Below are positions 14,778 to 26,700 of a stretch of 33,931 nucleotides of DNA, in pieces. Each line of letters starts with the position of its first letter. The first letter of the stretch is position 1. Where the stretch lies: contig JAGBZQ010000010.1 in NCBI GenBank assembly GCA_017628165.1, positions 1 through 33,931 on the forward strand, in the 5' to 3' direction. A program made the position numbers and the translations under genes. Source of the DNA: Kiritimatiellia bacterium. Lineage in GTDB: Bacteria > Verrucomicrobiota > Kiritimatiellia > RFP12 > UBA1067. The notes under the pieces are model-generated. The model was not told the origin of the DNA. It ran no database searches and was given only the letters and a program-made list of their open reading frames with translations.

Positions 14778-17700
14778 TTATTCGGTAATTTTGACTTTGA
14801 AGAATCCGCTCGAAGCGCGCTTGAGATCCTCAATAATCTTGAGCGTGACCTCCTGCGGCTTATCCCCTACCGTGATCTGGACAGGGAAGGAAACCTCATC
14901 CCATTCGGACTTATCAAGCGTCTCTTTGTACAGAACCTGGCATTCGACAGTCTTCTCGCTATCGCCGGAAAGCGGAATGAATCCAAGGCCGTTAGCATTG
15001 CCTTCGGCGGTGTTGAGTTTACCTTCGATGGTGAGCTTTACGTTGCCATCAGCATCGAAACCTACGCCCGTAATCTCAATCTCCTCAACCTCGCTCTCGA
15101 CAGAGATGGAGCCGTCGGGACGGATTGTGATCGAATCGGGATCGAAACCGAGAGCAAGCGCGGTCATAGCGGGCGAAGAGAACGCCGTCATGATATAGTT
15201 GTTGTAGGCGTCCGTCCGGACAGATCCGACAACCTTGTCCTGAATGTTGGCGGTCAGGAGCTTGTTGATGGCGTAAGCGTTTGCCAAAGACGCATCAAGG
15301 CTGCTCGCCCCGTTATCGAGCTTGCCGCCATTCTTGACGAGCTCCCATGCGTCGGGCAGACAGCTGCCGTTCGTGTCGACATCCTCGATATAGATGTCAA
15401 TCGGAGCTGCAAAGCCATTAGCGTCGGTGACGACAAAGCCAAGAGGCGTATAGATGTCAGAGACCTTTTCGCCGCGCTTGCAAGCGTAGCCCCAGGACTC
15501 GGTGAGATCACGGACGCGCTTTGCCGTACCGGGGATATCCTTCATATCCGCGTAAGCCCTGAGGTAATACTTGCCGACGGGCACGCCGTACAAGAAGGCG
15601 TTCGTCTGATGTGTGACGCCCGCTGCAATGACGCTCTCAAGGTTATCCACCACAGCGCGCGCTGCGGGGATGCCGGTAAAGTCGGGCGTGGAGAACGCTT
15701 CCACCACAAACTCGGCCTTCTGGGCCACGCTGGCAGGCCCGAAGTATTTCACCGAGACGGGAATGTTCGCGTATCCGGCACCGATGGTGGGCGCGTTCAT
15801 GCGGAAGACGTAATTCTCCGTGGACCAAGCGTCCGTCTTGAACTTGGCGTTGTACATCGAGACCCTCCAAGTGTAGTTCTTGTTGTTCTCAAGCTCGTCG
15901 CCGATATACGCATCGGCTTCGAATGTATGGACGCCGTCAAGATCCTGCGCGGGAGCGCGGCGGAAGCCGGAATCCCAAACCACCTTCGTGCCGTCGAGAA
16001 TCTGCACCTTGAATGCCGTATATGTATGCGAACGCTTCGGCATTCTCCACTTAAACGTCGGATGAGTTCCGAAAACAACGGAATTTGCGGATCCGGGAGA
16101 GATGGCCTCAGCAACGGCCCGGCCGTTTTCAGGGTCGAAATAGCGGCGGACACCTACGGATGAACAAGGTGCAGTCTCCAGGTTTTCATCGCTTCCGAAA
16201 TAGATCAGATATCCGACCCATTCAACGTCATCACCCTTGTTAAAGCCGTTGATGATTTCATCGTAAAGACTATCCCAATCAAGATCCAACGCGCAATACT
16301 CGAGAATGTCCGCTTCTGTCAAGCACGCGTTCTGATCAAAATTAACAATCTTGTCAACGACTACGCGCAGAGGAGTGAAGGCCGGCTGCTTTCCATAACA
16401 GGAGGAATACGCGCGCACGACACGAATGCGCTCGGAACGCCCGCCGGAAACCGAGCCTCCATCGATTATGGACATATCGCTGCCGGCCTCTCCGAATATG
16501 ACCTTCCGGTCTGTTGTTTCCGTCGTAAGATTAATACGCGCAAAAACAGGATTCGTATCGGTAAGTTCAATCTCTGTCTTGGCCTGATGCCAGCCCACAT
16601 CAACACCAACGGCGGTGCCGAAAGGTTCGCCCGGCGTATAGTCGCCGCTGCCGTCAAGATCGTAGAACGCCACGATGGTGTTCTTTCCTTCCTTGACAAA
16701 GCCGTTTTCCGCCTCGCCAAGGAAGAGATCAAGCTTGTTGGACTGCATTCCGGGAACAACAGAATTGTACTTCAAGCGAAGCACCATCTGCGCCATGCTG
16801 ATTACAGCGGTGGAATTCGTCATCTCAACCCCGTGACGTGCGAGCGGAGTAAGGTCAAACGAATAGTCACCCGTCTTAAGATTGATCGTTCCCGTACGCT
16901 CTCCGCCGATGCAGATATAACCATTCTCGCCGGGGGTGTTGGTATCCTGGGTGACGGTAATAGCGCTGGCCTCTTCAAACTCGCCCCACTCGAACTCCGC
17001 AGACTGAAGCTGAATCAGATTCGGCCCGAACCTGTTGTAAAGGCTCATATACGCCTCATAGGAATCGGCGTAATATCCAGACGGCATCTGGGCGGCAAGG
17101 GCGGCGTCCACCCCGCTCAAATCGCCCACAAAGAACGTGTAGATGTCGTTGCGGTCGATCTCGGCAAATTCAAGCGTGAAGGATCCCGCGTTGATGTAGC
17201 CGGGGGTAAGAGTGCCGGAAACGGTCTTCTCGTCCCAAGGTCCGATGTACGCGATGTTCTCCCGCTCCTCTCCGGGCTGAATCGTAAATGTCGCATCCGC
17301 CACGGAAGAGCCGTCGCCCTTGCGCGTATAAGTCTTGACCACTATCGGAGCAAGAGTAGCCCTCTCTTCCTCGTTTCCGCCGCCACCTTCGTCGGAAGTG
17401 CCCGTCAAAGGCTGCAATCCGTTATAGCGGAGCGTGAGCTTCAAAGTCGGAATCGGCATATCCTTGATCTCGGAGTCTCCGACGACATGAGAAGCATAGG
17501 GTGCCACGATCGACTTCGTGAAGTTATGGAAACGCGCCTCGGCGTAGTTGCTCCAGCCGTCCTCGTCAGCATCGGAGAAAGCATCCCACTTGTAGCGGCT
17601 TGCAAACGCGGCGCCCCAGGAATCCTCGAGCTGATCCTCGATGAAGTCATGGTCGCTGAAGAGTTCGCCGGCGTAGAGCTCGCCTACCTTGATGAAGTAA

Positions 17701-20700
17701 TCAAGATCATAGCCATTGACACTCTTCGCATCAATCGGACTAAACTTGAGGCGATTGCCTGCGGAGTCCTTAACTTCAAAGACTTCGCTCAAGAGATACT
17801 CCGCCCAGTTAGAGAGACCATCACTATCATTATCGTCAACATCGCTCGAAGCGAAGATGTCGTACTTCTTCTCCCACCAATCAGGAATGTTATCGCCATC
17901 GGTATCGACAGTCGCCTTGTATGCCTCGTCAATGGTGCCATTAGGCTGCATACCGTTGATGAGATCAAACTTGTAGAGCTCGCCTGCGGTAGCCGGGAAC
18001 ATATCCTTGTGGAGGTCCTTGTATGCGGCAGGAACATCATTCTCGCCAATCATCATATCCCAGGCGATGTCAGTGCCGCCGGAGACAAGATTCTCCCACC
18101 AATCGGGAAGGCCGTCCGCATCATCGTCAGATCCGGTAAGATCCCATGCATCGGCAACGGCGCGGTCCCACATCTTCGGGCAAGTCTTCGCATAAGCATT
18201 GCCGAGCGGAATGAGATCCGTAGTGGCGGAGAAGCTCGAGCGCATCGCAAACTCTGCCATACGCTTATATGTCGCGAACGCTTCGCCATACTGCTCGGCA
18301 ACACGCGTAGCGGCAAAGACCTTCATATAACGATCAAGGTTATAGACCACGCTAGAGTAAGGCACGGCAGAGTTCGGGAATTCGAAGACCGCAAGCTCGT
18401 GCATCGCCGCAGGCGTGTAGAGGGCACCGAACTGCTTGGCGTAGATGGAGGTGTCCACCACATTTCCGTCAGCAAGCGGCAAGTGCCCCACTGTGTTCTG
18501 AATCCACGGCACTACATGATAATCAGAGTAAACGGTATTCTTGAGAAGGCTCTCGTTCCACCAGCCTACATTGAGATCGTCAGCCGATCCCTTAAGCGCG
18601 GCAACATCATAAAGACCGGCAGCATCGATCTCCGGATTGGCGGCGTAGCTGCCAACCGCAGCATCAAGAACCTTGGCGGCGAAACCGGCAGGCGTCTTAA
18701 GAACGTCTCCAGCGTTGACTGCGCCAGGAAGCGTCATGAAGTTATAGTGGAAAACAAGCTCGGCCGGGAGCATTTCCTCGCTGTCGTTATTATTGCGAGT
18801 AGCATCCTCAAGCCACGCATACGCCACTTCGCTACGGTTCTCAAGAGCATCCTCGAACGTATAGCGCTTGCGGAAATCGGCCTTGATTTCGGCAGCGGTG
18901 CGCGCGCCGTCCCAAACACGAACTTCGTCGATCCAGCCACCGAAGAACTCGCGCATGTTGGCAAAGGTTTCCAGATGATCGCCCGTGGTCTCGTCAATCC
19001 AGTATGGGGCGAGCGCAGCCTGAGGATCGCCAGAATTCTGCACCACCACCGAAGCCTTCTCGGGGCGAGCACCAATAATAAGCGAAGCCGGGAGCGAGGA
19101 GTAGCCGGTAGTGGGGATGCCACCTTCCGCACCAGGATTCTGCTGGAGCATCGTCACGCCGTTGGCAGGAATGAGTGTTGTCGCGGCGCTATTGACAGCG
19201 TCACCGTTCACATAAAGAGTGAGCGTAGAGCCGTCGAACGTAAGCGCCACGTGCGCCCATTCGCCCACAGTGAGGCTCGTACCGTCAACACGCTGGCAGC
19301 TGATCGGATGATTGAGACCAGACTCCATGGCATCGTTGTTGTCGAACATACCGTAGACGCGTCCGTCGCTATAAAGACCGATGCGGAAGTTCGCGCGAAT
19401 CGCGGCGGCGTCGCCCGTAATGCGGCTTCCATCGTAAACGATAGCACGCTCGATAATCGTCTGCTCGGCGCCCGTCTTCTCGGGCCTTACCCAGCACTCC
19501 ACCGTGAACTGCTTGAGGAGGTCGGACGACTGGATGGGACGCTCCTGAAGCTCTCTTGAAAGGGCATAGGACTGCACACCATCAAGATAGAGCGCCTGGC
19601 GGCGGTCAGGGTCCTCAAACTTGAGAGGATCGGTGGCAGGGGTGAAGCCAGTCACCACTTCCGCACCGTCAAAGACGAAGTCGCCGTCCGTATCGTAGCC
19701 TTCACCCTCTTCAAAGCCGTACATATACTCGAAGTCCATACCGCCGGCCACGGCTGCAATCTCGAACTCGGAGGACGGTGGCGGCATCCAGGGTTGCGCT
19801 ATGAGGCGCTGCGAAGTCACGTAATACTGCGCCACGTAGCTCACAGGAGTTGAGCGCTCGGTGAACCAAAGCGGAGTGGGGTCGGTATGGCGCGGCATCG
19901 GATCTGCCGCATTGGCCACGATGCGCTCGTCGTCATTGCGCATTCCGTCGCCGTCGGCATCTGCGAGAGCCGTACCCATGATCCACGGATAGAGAACTGC
20001 ATCAAACGCCTGAGGAGCCGCAATCGGAGTGGCAGCCACTGTGGGCGGCTCACCACTCACGCGGCCATCGAGGCTCACGTAATCGGGGAAAATCCACTCG
20101 TTATAGTAGGCGTTAAATGAGCCAAGGCAAGAGTCGCCATTGCGCTCGGCGTTGACAGCAGAGATGATATCGCCGCGCTTACCGCCAGTCCATACGGATG
20201 CGTCAGGCGAATCAACATTCGTTCCAAGAATCGGATTGAGACCGTGGAACATTTCATAGTAATCGTCCATGCCGTCGCCATCGGTGTCGGCCATGCGCGG
20301 ATCGGTGGTGACATATCCGGCCACGCTGCCTGAAGTAATCATAGAGGGCTCTTCGCCTTCTTCTGTCATAACGCTTACAGGCCACATATAAATCGGGTCT
20401 GCCAAAACAACGCTCGTGATGGCGCGATCCCACTCCTGAACGGGAGCGGCAAAGTAGCCGAGCATACGCCAACCTTCCTCCGTCCAAGGCTTCATGAGAT
20501 CATATACATCTGCACGAGCCTCCACATCCTGCGGAACCTCTCCCCATGCCTCTGTGACATTACCCTGGAATGTACCAACATCTGCCATATCGAAAGGCAC
20601 ATAGCCATAGAACGCCTGCTGGAAAGCGCCCTGATCACCAGAAAGGAGGCGTCCCATGAGCGGAGTGGAAACGTCGTCGTAGCGGAAGTGACGAACGGAC

Positions 20701-23700
20701 TGGATCAAGTACTCCTGGAAGTTCTGCAGGCCGTCGTGGTCAAAGTCCACATCGCGGACAGTGCCGAGAAGCGGATCGTAAGAAAGTCCTCTCTGGGCGG
20801 AATCGGTGCAGACATCGCCGGGGAACGTGGCGTCCATACCGCCGGCGATATAGATAACGGCAGTAAGGGCTTCACTATCAGCGGCACCACCAGCGGTGTT
20901 CGCATCTCCTGATGCGCTGTCCGTAGAGTTCGTGCCTGCGGCGGCTCCCGCAAGGCGAGCAAAGATACCGTCTGCCACCAAGGTTGCCATATCCACCTGA
21001 GCCGAGCCTACACGACCATTGTTGAGTGGATCTACCGGCGTGCCCGTGAGCGCATCCACAGGAATACCCGCATGCTGCATTTCCCAGCCGTCGGGGATGC
21101 CGTCAAGATCTGTATCGATCGTGCAGGGGTTCATGCCTGCGCCGCGGATGCAGCAAGAGCCGTCATCTGCGGGCGAACCATAGATAAAGCCGAGAAGGAG
21201 ATCCGTATAGGTATTGCCTCCATTGTAGAAGTCGTGCGCCCAATTGCCGCCCTCCTCACCGTCGGTCACACCATCGCGGTCCGTATCAGCGCCGGGGATA
21301 ATATCCTCACCCATGTGCTGACCAGGGCCGACAGTGTTGACACCAGGATTCGTCGGGAAGAACTTGTTGAACCAGCCCATCGTATTGCCAAGATGGTTCT
21401 TGTAGATGGAATCGCACCCCTTATACGCATTGCAGGAATCGGTACCTGCATATTCAAGAGCATAGCTAAGACCGTCGGCATCGTAATCAGACGCGCCAGG
21501 AATGCCTTCGCCGTCCTCAGCGCCAGGCACGAGAGGTGCGAGGCAAGGATTGCGGCCCATATAAAGCTCCCAGCCGTCAGGAACTCCATCAAGATCCGTA
21601 TCGGCGCCATGGGTGGTCACAGGAGTATGGATGCTGCCGGCCTGCTTAAATGCTTCCTGAAGCTTCTCGGCAATTTGCTGTGTGGACGACTTTCCGCCCT
21701 TCTCTTCGCCTTCACCTTCACCGTCACCTTCTTCTTCACCCTCACCTTCGGTCTTCGGATTCACAACATTTGGATTGGTGGTCATGTCCCCAAACACCCC
21801 CCATGGATGAGGCGTTGGAGGAACATCGTAATAAGAAATCTCAAAGTCGTTACGATACTTCATCACCAAATACTCGTCATAAGTATAGTAAGGACGGGTA
21901 TTGATGGCCGCGCCAGTGGTATCACCAAGCTGAAGAGCCGTATTGATCATGGGGTTCCAGCGATCGGTCACATAGCCGTTCACATTGCTCCAAGCAGTAC
22001 GCGGATCGAACCCGAACGCCTGGCGCACCTGATCGTGGATAAGGATACGGTCGTTGCCTGAAGTAATACGGGCTACTTCAATTCCCTCGGCGAGATTCTC
22101 GGAACCTACCTCGAGGACCTCCACCATCACATGGCCCCAAATGCGCTCAGCGGGTGGCACATTATCAGGATTGGGATCTCCCTCAAGACCATAGCGAACA
22201 ATCTCGCCATTAGCATCTTTCTTGACACCCACCCTAACGAAGCGCGCATTTTCTACCGCTTCAGTGAGAACGCGCCTAACTTCAAATGTAGGCTCGCCTT
22301 CGGGCTCCGCCGGCGGCACGGTCACCACGTCAATTCCGACAGCACCCTCGGGGATGTTGATATAGACCTTGAAGCCGCCTTGATCTTTCGAAGCATCGAG
22401 GTTGGCATCTGCAGGCACCCAACCATTGCTCAAGCGGAAATACGCCATGAAGTCTCCGTCAGGGTTGGTGCTCTTATCTGAATTACTGAGAGGATCAAGG
22501 CACATCATAACTTCCCAGCCGTCACACATGTGATCGCCGTCAGTATCCCAATGGCAAGGATTCGTGCCGATAACAAGCTCTTCAAGATCGGAGAGACCGT
22601 CGTTATCAAAATCGGGATTCTTGGCAAGCACGTCCGGCTCAAGAGGCGAGCAGGGATTGAAGCGAGCCTCGATATCGGCATCATCAATCGTCTTACCTTT
22701 GAGAATATTGGCATGATTGAATTTTTCTGCCTTGAAGTAGCCTGGCTTCGCGAGATTGTTGACGTGCGCCTGATACCAGAAGAAATACTCCCAGCCATCC
22801 GAGAAGCCGTCGCCGTCGGTATCCTCAACCGTCGGGTCCATGCGCGGGTAACGGTCGGAGCCCGGCTCAGGAGACCAAAGCTCGAGATCGGGCACGGCCG
22901 GATCAAGCCCCTTAGCGGCGGCAAAAGCCTGCCACGCCTCCGTTTCATCCGGAGGATCCTTGTCTGTGCCGTCGTCCTCAGGCTTCTCAGGTTCGATGAC
23001 ATTGAAATCAGCATCAGACCTCGTCATGTCAAGAGCATTGAGTCCGTCGCCTAAGCCGCGGATCTCCAGACGGGTCGTGAAGGGAAGCCCGATCGGCGCA
23101 TAACTGTTGCCCTTTCCGCCGTAAACTGCAGGAAGGAAGTCCTCGTCGGGATTGGAAGAGGAAAGATTGACGAGGTCGTTGTCGATGACCGCCTCGGCGC
23201 CGGTAACCAGATTGATCAGGTTGCCGCCGCCCCATGTCTTCACAGCAAAGACGTCAGGAATACCGTCGGCGTTGATGTCGCCGAGGTTGTCGCTCACGCG
23301 CCATTCGCGGGCAAAAATCGCCTCGACTTCCGTATCAAGGTAGTTGCCGTCCTTGGTCTGCTCGTTGGGGAGGTTCACACGCCCCGTTGCCGCCTTGCCG
23401 GGGATTTCAGGGGAAATCGTAGCGCCGAGGATGGAATCTGTCGAACCACCGTTTTCATCAACCGTATGAAGAATCCAGCAATAGAAGAAGGAGTCCTTCT
23501 TGTCTTCATCCTTCGCGGCATCGGCAAACGTGTAGCGATAGCAATTATTCTGATTTATGCTGACGCCAGCCTGCGCGCGGCCGTTCTTGTCGATCGCAAT
23601 GTCGTTTCCGCCGTCAAGCTGACCGCCGTCCACGGGATCGTTCACCTTGTAGCCGTACGCGTAAATCTCGACCGCCGTTTTCTTGGAGCAATTCCACTTG

Positions 23701-26700
23701 AGGCGGAAGTTGTTCGCGCTCGAGAAAGAAGCGCCGCTTCCGACAAACGTATGCCCCTGTCCGAGAGTTCCGTAAATGTTCGAACCGAGAAGCGCATACT
23801 TCTGCGAAAGCTTCGAAGTGGACGTGCCGCCCGAAGGACCGGTCGAAATCGTGGTAAGGAACTTAGAAGGCGTAACCTTGTAGAGGTACGTGTAGGTGGT
23901 GTAGCCGCCGTCCTTATCCTCGATCGTCATCGTGACGGTCTGGTCACCCTGGACCGAGCCGAAGTTGGGGATGAAGACGCCGCTCGTTCCCGATGTGCGG
24001 CTCGTCACGTACGCAAGGCCGTCGTCGGCATTGTCGCATCCGGCGAAGCTGACCTTGATGCCCGTCGTCTGACCGTCGGACCAAAGGCCGGTGTAGTCGT
24101 TGTCCACGTCATTGCGCACAGTCCAGCGGATAGGATACTGCGTGGCCGCGCCGCCCGCAACCTCCCAGCGGTTGCTTTCATTGTTCTGATCGGTGACCAC
24201 CGCTACAGGGGCGATGTTGTTGATATAGAAGCGCGTAGTCTGAGGGAGATAATATTCAGCCCAAGACTTGGCAGGATCGCTGCTTGCCGCCGTATTGAGA
24301 ACCTGCGCCTTTATGGAGAAGCCCGGCGACATGGTGAGCATCGTGCCGTCCATCTTTGTGACGGAAATCTCCTGACTCTCCGTACCGCGGAACTTAAGGA
24401 AGTAATGCTTGCAGCCCGCAGTGCCGTCTGCGGCGATCGCATTCGAAGCAAGAGTTTCATATCCCTGCGGAATATTCTCAAGAGCCGCATCAAGCTCCAG
24501 GACTCCGGCATTATCGCCCTCCGGCGGAATGACCGTAACCATTACCACCATTTCCTCGGCGGCATTGTAGTACCCGCCGAGACTGACGGAGACCTTGCGC
24601 CTCTTGGCCATTTCGCTGTCTACCTCTTCGCTAGGATCCTGAACATCCGCCACGACGAGCTGAGGCTGATCAACCACATCCACATAAACCTCGGCAAAAA
24701 CCTCCGACCAGTCGTCCATATCCTTGTCCTTGATCTGGACCTTGACCTTATAAGTGCCTGCCTGCTGGAATGTGACGGCATGCTTCTTGTCATTCGGATT
24801 GCCCACAATTGGCGTAACAGGAATCGTAATGCCGCCGCCGACGCGCGTAATCGTCCAGCGCGTGGTGAAGCCGTCCGTAAGATCGAATCCGCCCTTATCC
24901 TTGACAATAGCCTGGAACGTCTGAGTCTGCCCGATGGGATACGCGCCGTCGAACTTGAGAAGGCCGCCGTTCTCCACCGGCTCGAACCCGTTCATTTCAA
25001 TGCGCGTAATCTCAGGCACGACATTGAACACCTGAATTGTGGCGTAATTGGAGTTGTAACCGGTGACAACGGAATTGGGATCGTACTCGGCTTTTGTGCA
25101 GAGAACAACTGAGAAGTAGTAGGAGCTTCCGCCGGTATCCTCGCTCAGGCCGTCGAGCAGCTTGATCGAAGCAACAGCCTCTTTGCCGGGGCCGCCGTTG
25201 TCAGGATTGATGACGATACCCTTCGTAAGGAGATAGTCCTGCGCAGTCATGTCAGGCGTAATCACGCACTTGCGCCCGAGCGCGCTAAAGTGACCGGCCT
25301 TGGTTTCATCCGGTCCTGCCACAAGAAACGCATAAAGCTCCGAGCCCGTATCATTGTCGGCGTTAAGCTGGATCTTGAACTTGGCCGTATCGCCTTCGTT
25401 GTAGGTGTCAGACTCGGTTGTCACCATAACCGTCTTCGGGGCAGCCACCGTGGCTATAAGCTTAAGTATGACGCGCGTGCCGTTGATCGGATCGGTCACG
25501 CGGATCTGCGTGGTGAAGGATCCTGTTGAGGTGGAAGCGGAAGATGTGGGATAGACGAGCTCGGGAAGCTTGCCGGCTGCGTCGCGGAGAAGGCCGCCCT
25601 GTCCGATGTAGAAGAAGCCGGAGAGCTCCTTCCAGCCGAGGGAATCGTTGTACTTGATCTCCACCTTGTAGCCATTGGCGGGACTCTCAATCTGCTGGGC
25701 GGCGTAAGTGTCGGCAAGCTCGATCTCAAGCTCCTGCGCAACGCCTGCCGTAGCGCCGATTTCGGAATCCTCGAGAGGAGAGTCAAAGCGCGGAGCCTCA
25801 GCCACCACTTCACAGCCGCCGGCCACGAAGCGATCCTGAGAGGTGAGCCCCGTAGCGGTCTGCTGATCGGCAGGAATCGAAGGCGTAAAATCGATTGTGG
25901 CGCCGCCGGAGGTGCGCGCGTCAGCCTTAAGGAAGAAGGCGTAAATCTTAGCGGAAGCCCTAAGCTGCCCGGCGGGGATCGTGACGGTGGCGGTATCGCT
26001 CAAAGCCGCAATCGTCTTAACCGACGTGGCAGATGTGGAGAAACGGACATAATCCGCCATATCACCGTCAAATCCGACGATGGAGGGCGTGACGGTAACA
26101 TCGATCGGCGTTGCGACAGGCTGGGTGAGCGCCACATCCACGATGGCGGAATATTCCTTCCAACCGTCGCCAACCTTGGCGTACGCCTTGTCGCGATCAA
26201 CGCTTACCACCACCGTGGGCGGAAGCGGCTTAAGGCATTTGACGGGAACCGTCACATAATCCGTAAGACGAACATTGGAAGCATTGAAATTGTATCCGAT
26301 CCAGGGGCTGAGCACGAGCTCGCAGGTCTTGCCTTCGCCGCCGGCGGCGCCTTCAATCTGGAAGTCCGCCGTCATCTGGCCGCTGCCAAAGGTGATCTCG
26401 CCCACCTTGACGCTCTTTTTGATGGGATTGCCTCCTTCATAGCCGACAATCATTTCAACACTCGTGCCGCCCTTGATGGTAACGGCGTCATCATCGGTGG
26501 ACCATACATAGAGCGTTACGGCGTGATCGGGGGCCGCGAGAGCCTCGAGCATGGGGGCCGTATTTCCGCCGGTGATGGATGAGGACTCGTGGACTGTGCG
26601 CCAGACGGCTCCAGCCTCGCCCTTGGGGATTTCCCAGTTGGCGTCAAAGCCGATAGTCTGAATATAGAATCCGCACTTAGCAAGGGTATAATCAAGCGCA

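Noticed and set aside
16587..19559. A 990-codon open frame on the plus strand inside the 4182-aa gene
   Set aside because: It lies antisense to a well-supported gene with recognisable domains, has no family motif, and is Arg/His/Ile-rich as expected of a complementary frame. It probably reflects the rarity of codons that would give antisense stops.
14778..22850. Dockerin domains in the giant protein
   Set aside because: The Asp-rich loops resemble dockerin calcium loops but are spread singly rather than as the paired 22-residue repeats of a dockerin, and no cohesin is seen.
23466..25112. A 548-codon open frame on the plus strand
   Set aside because: Antisense to the PKD-like part of the giant gene, with no recognisable domain and the composition of a shadow frame.
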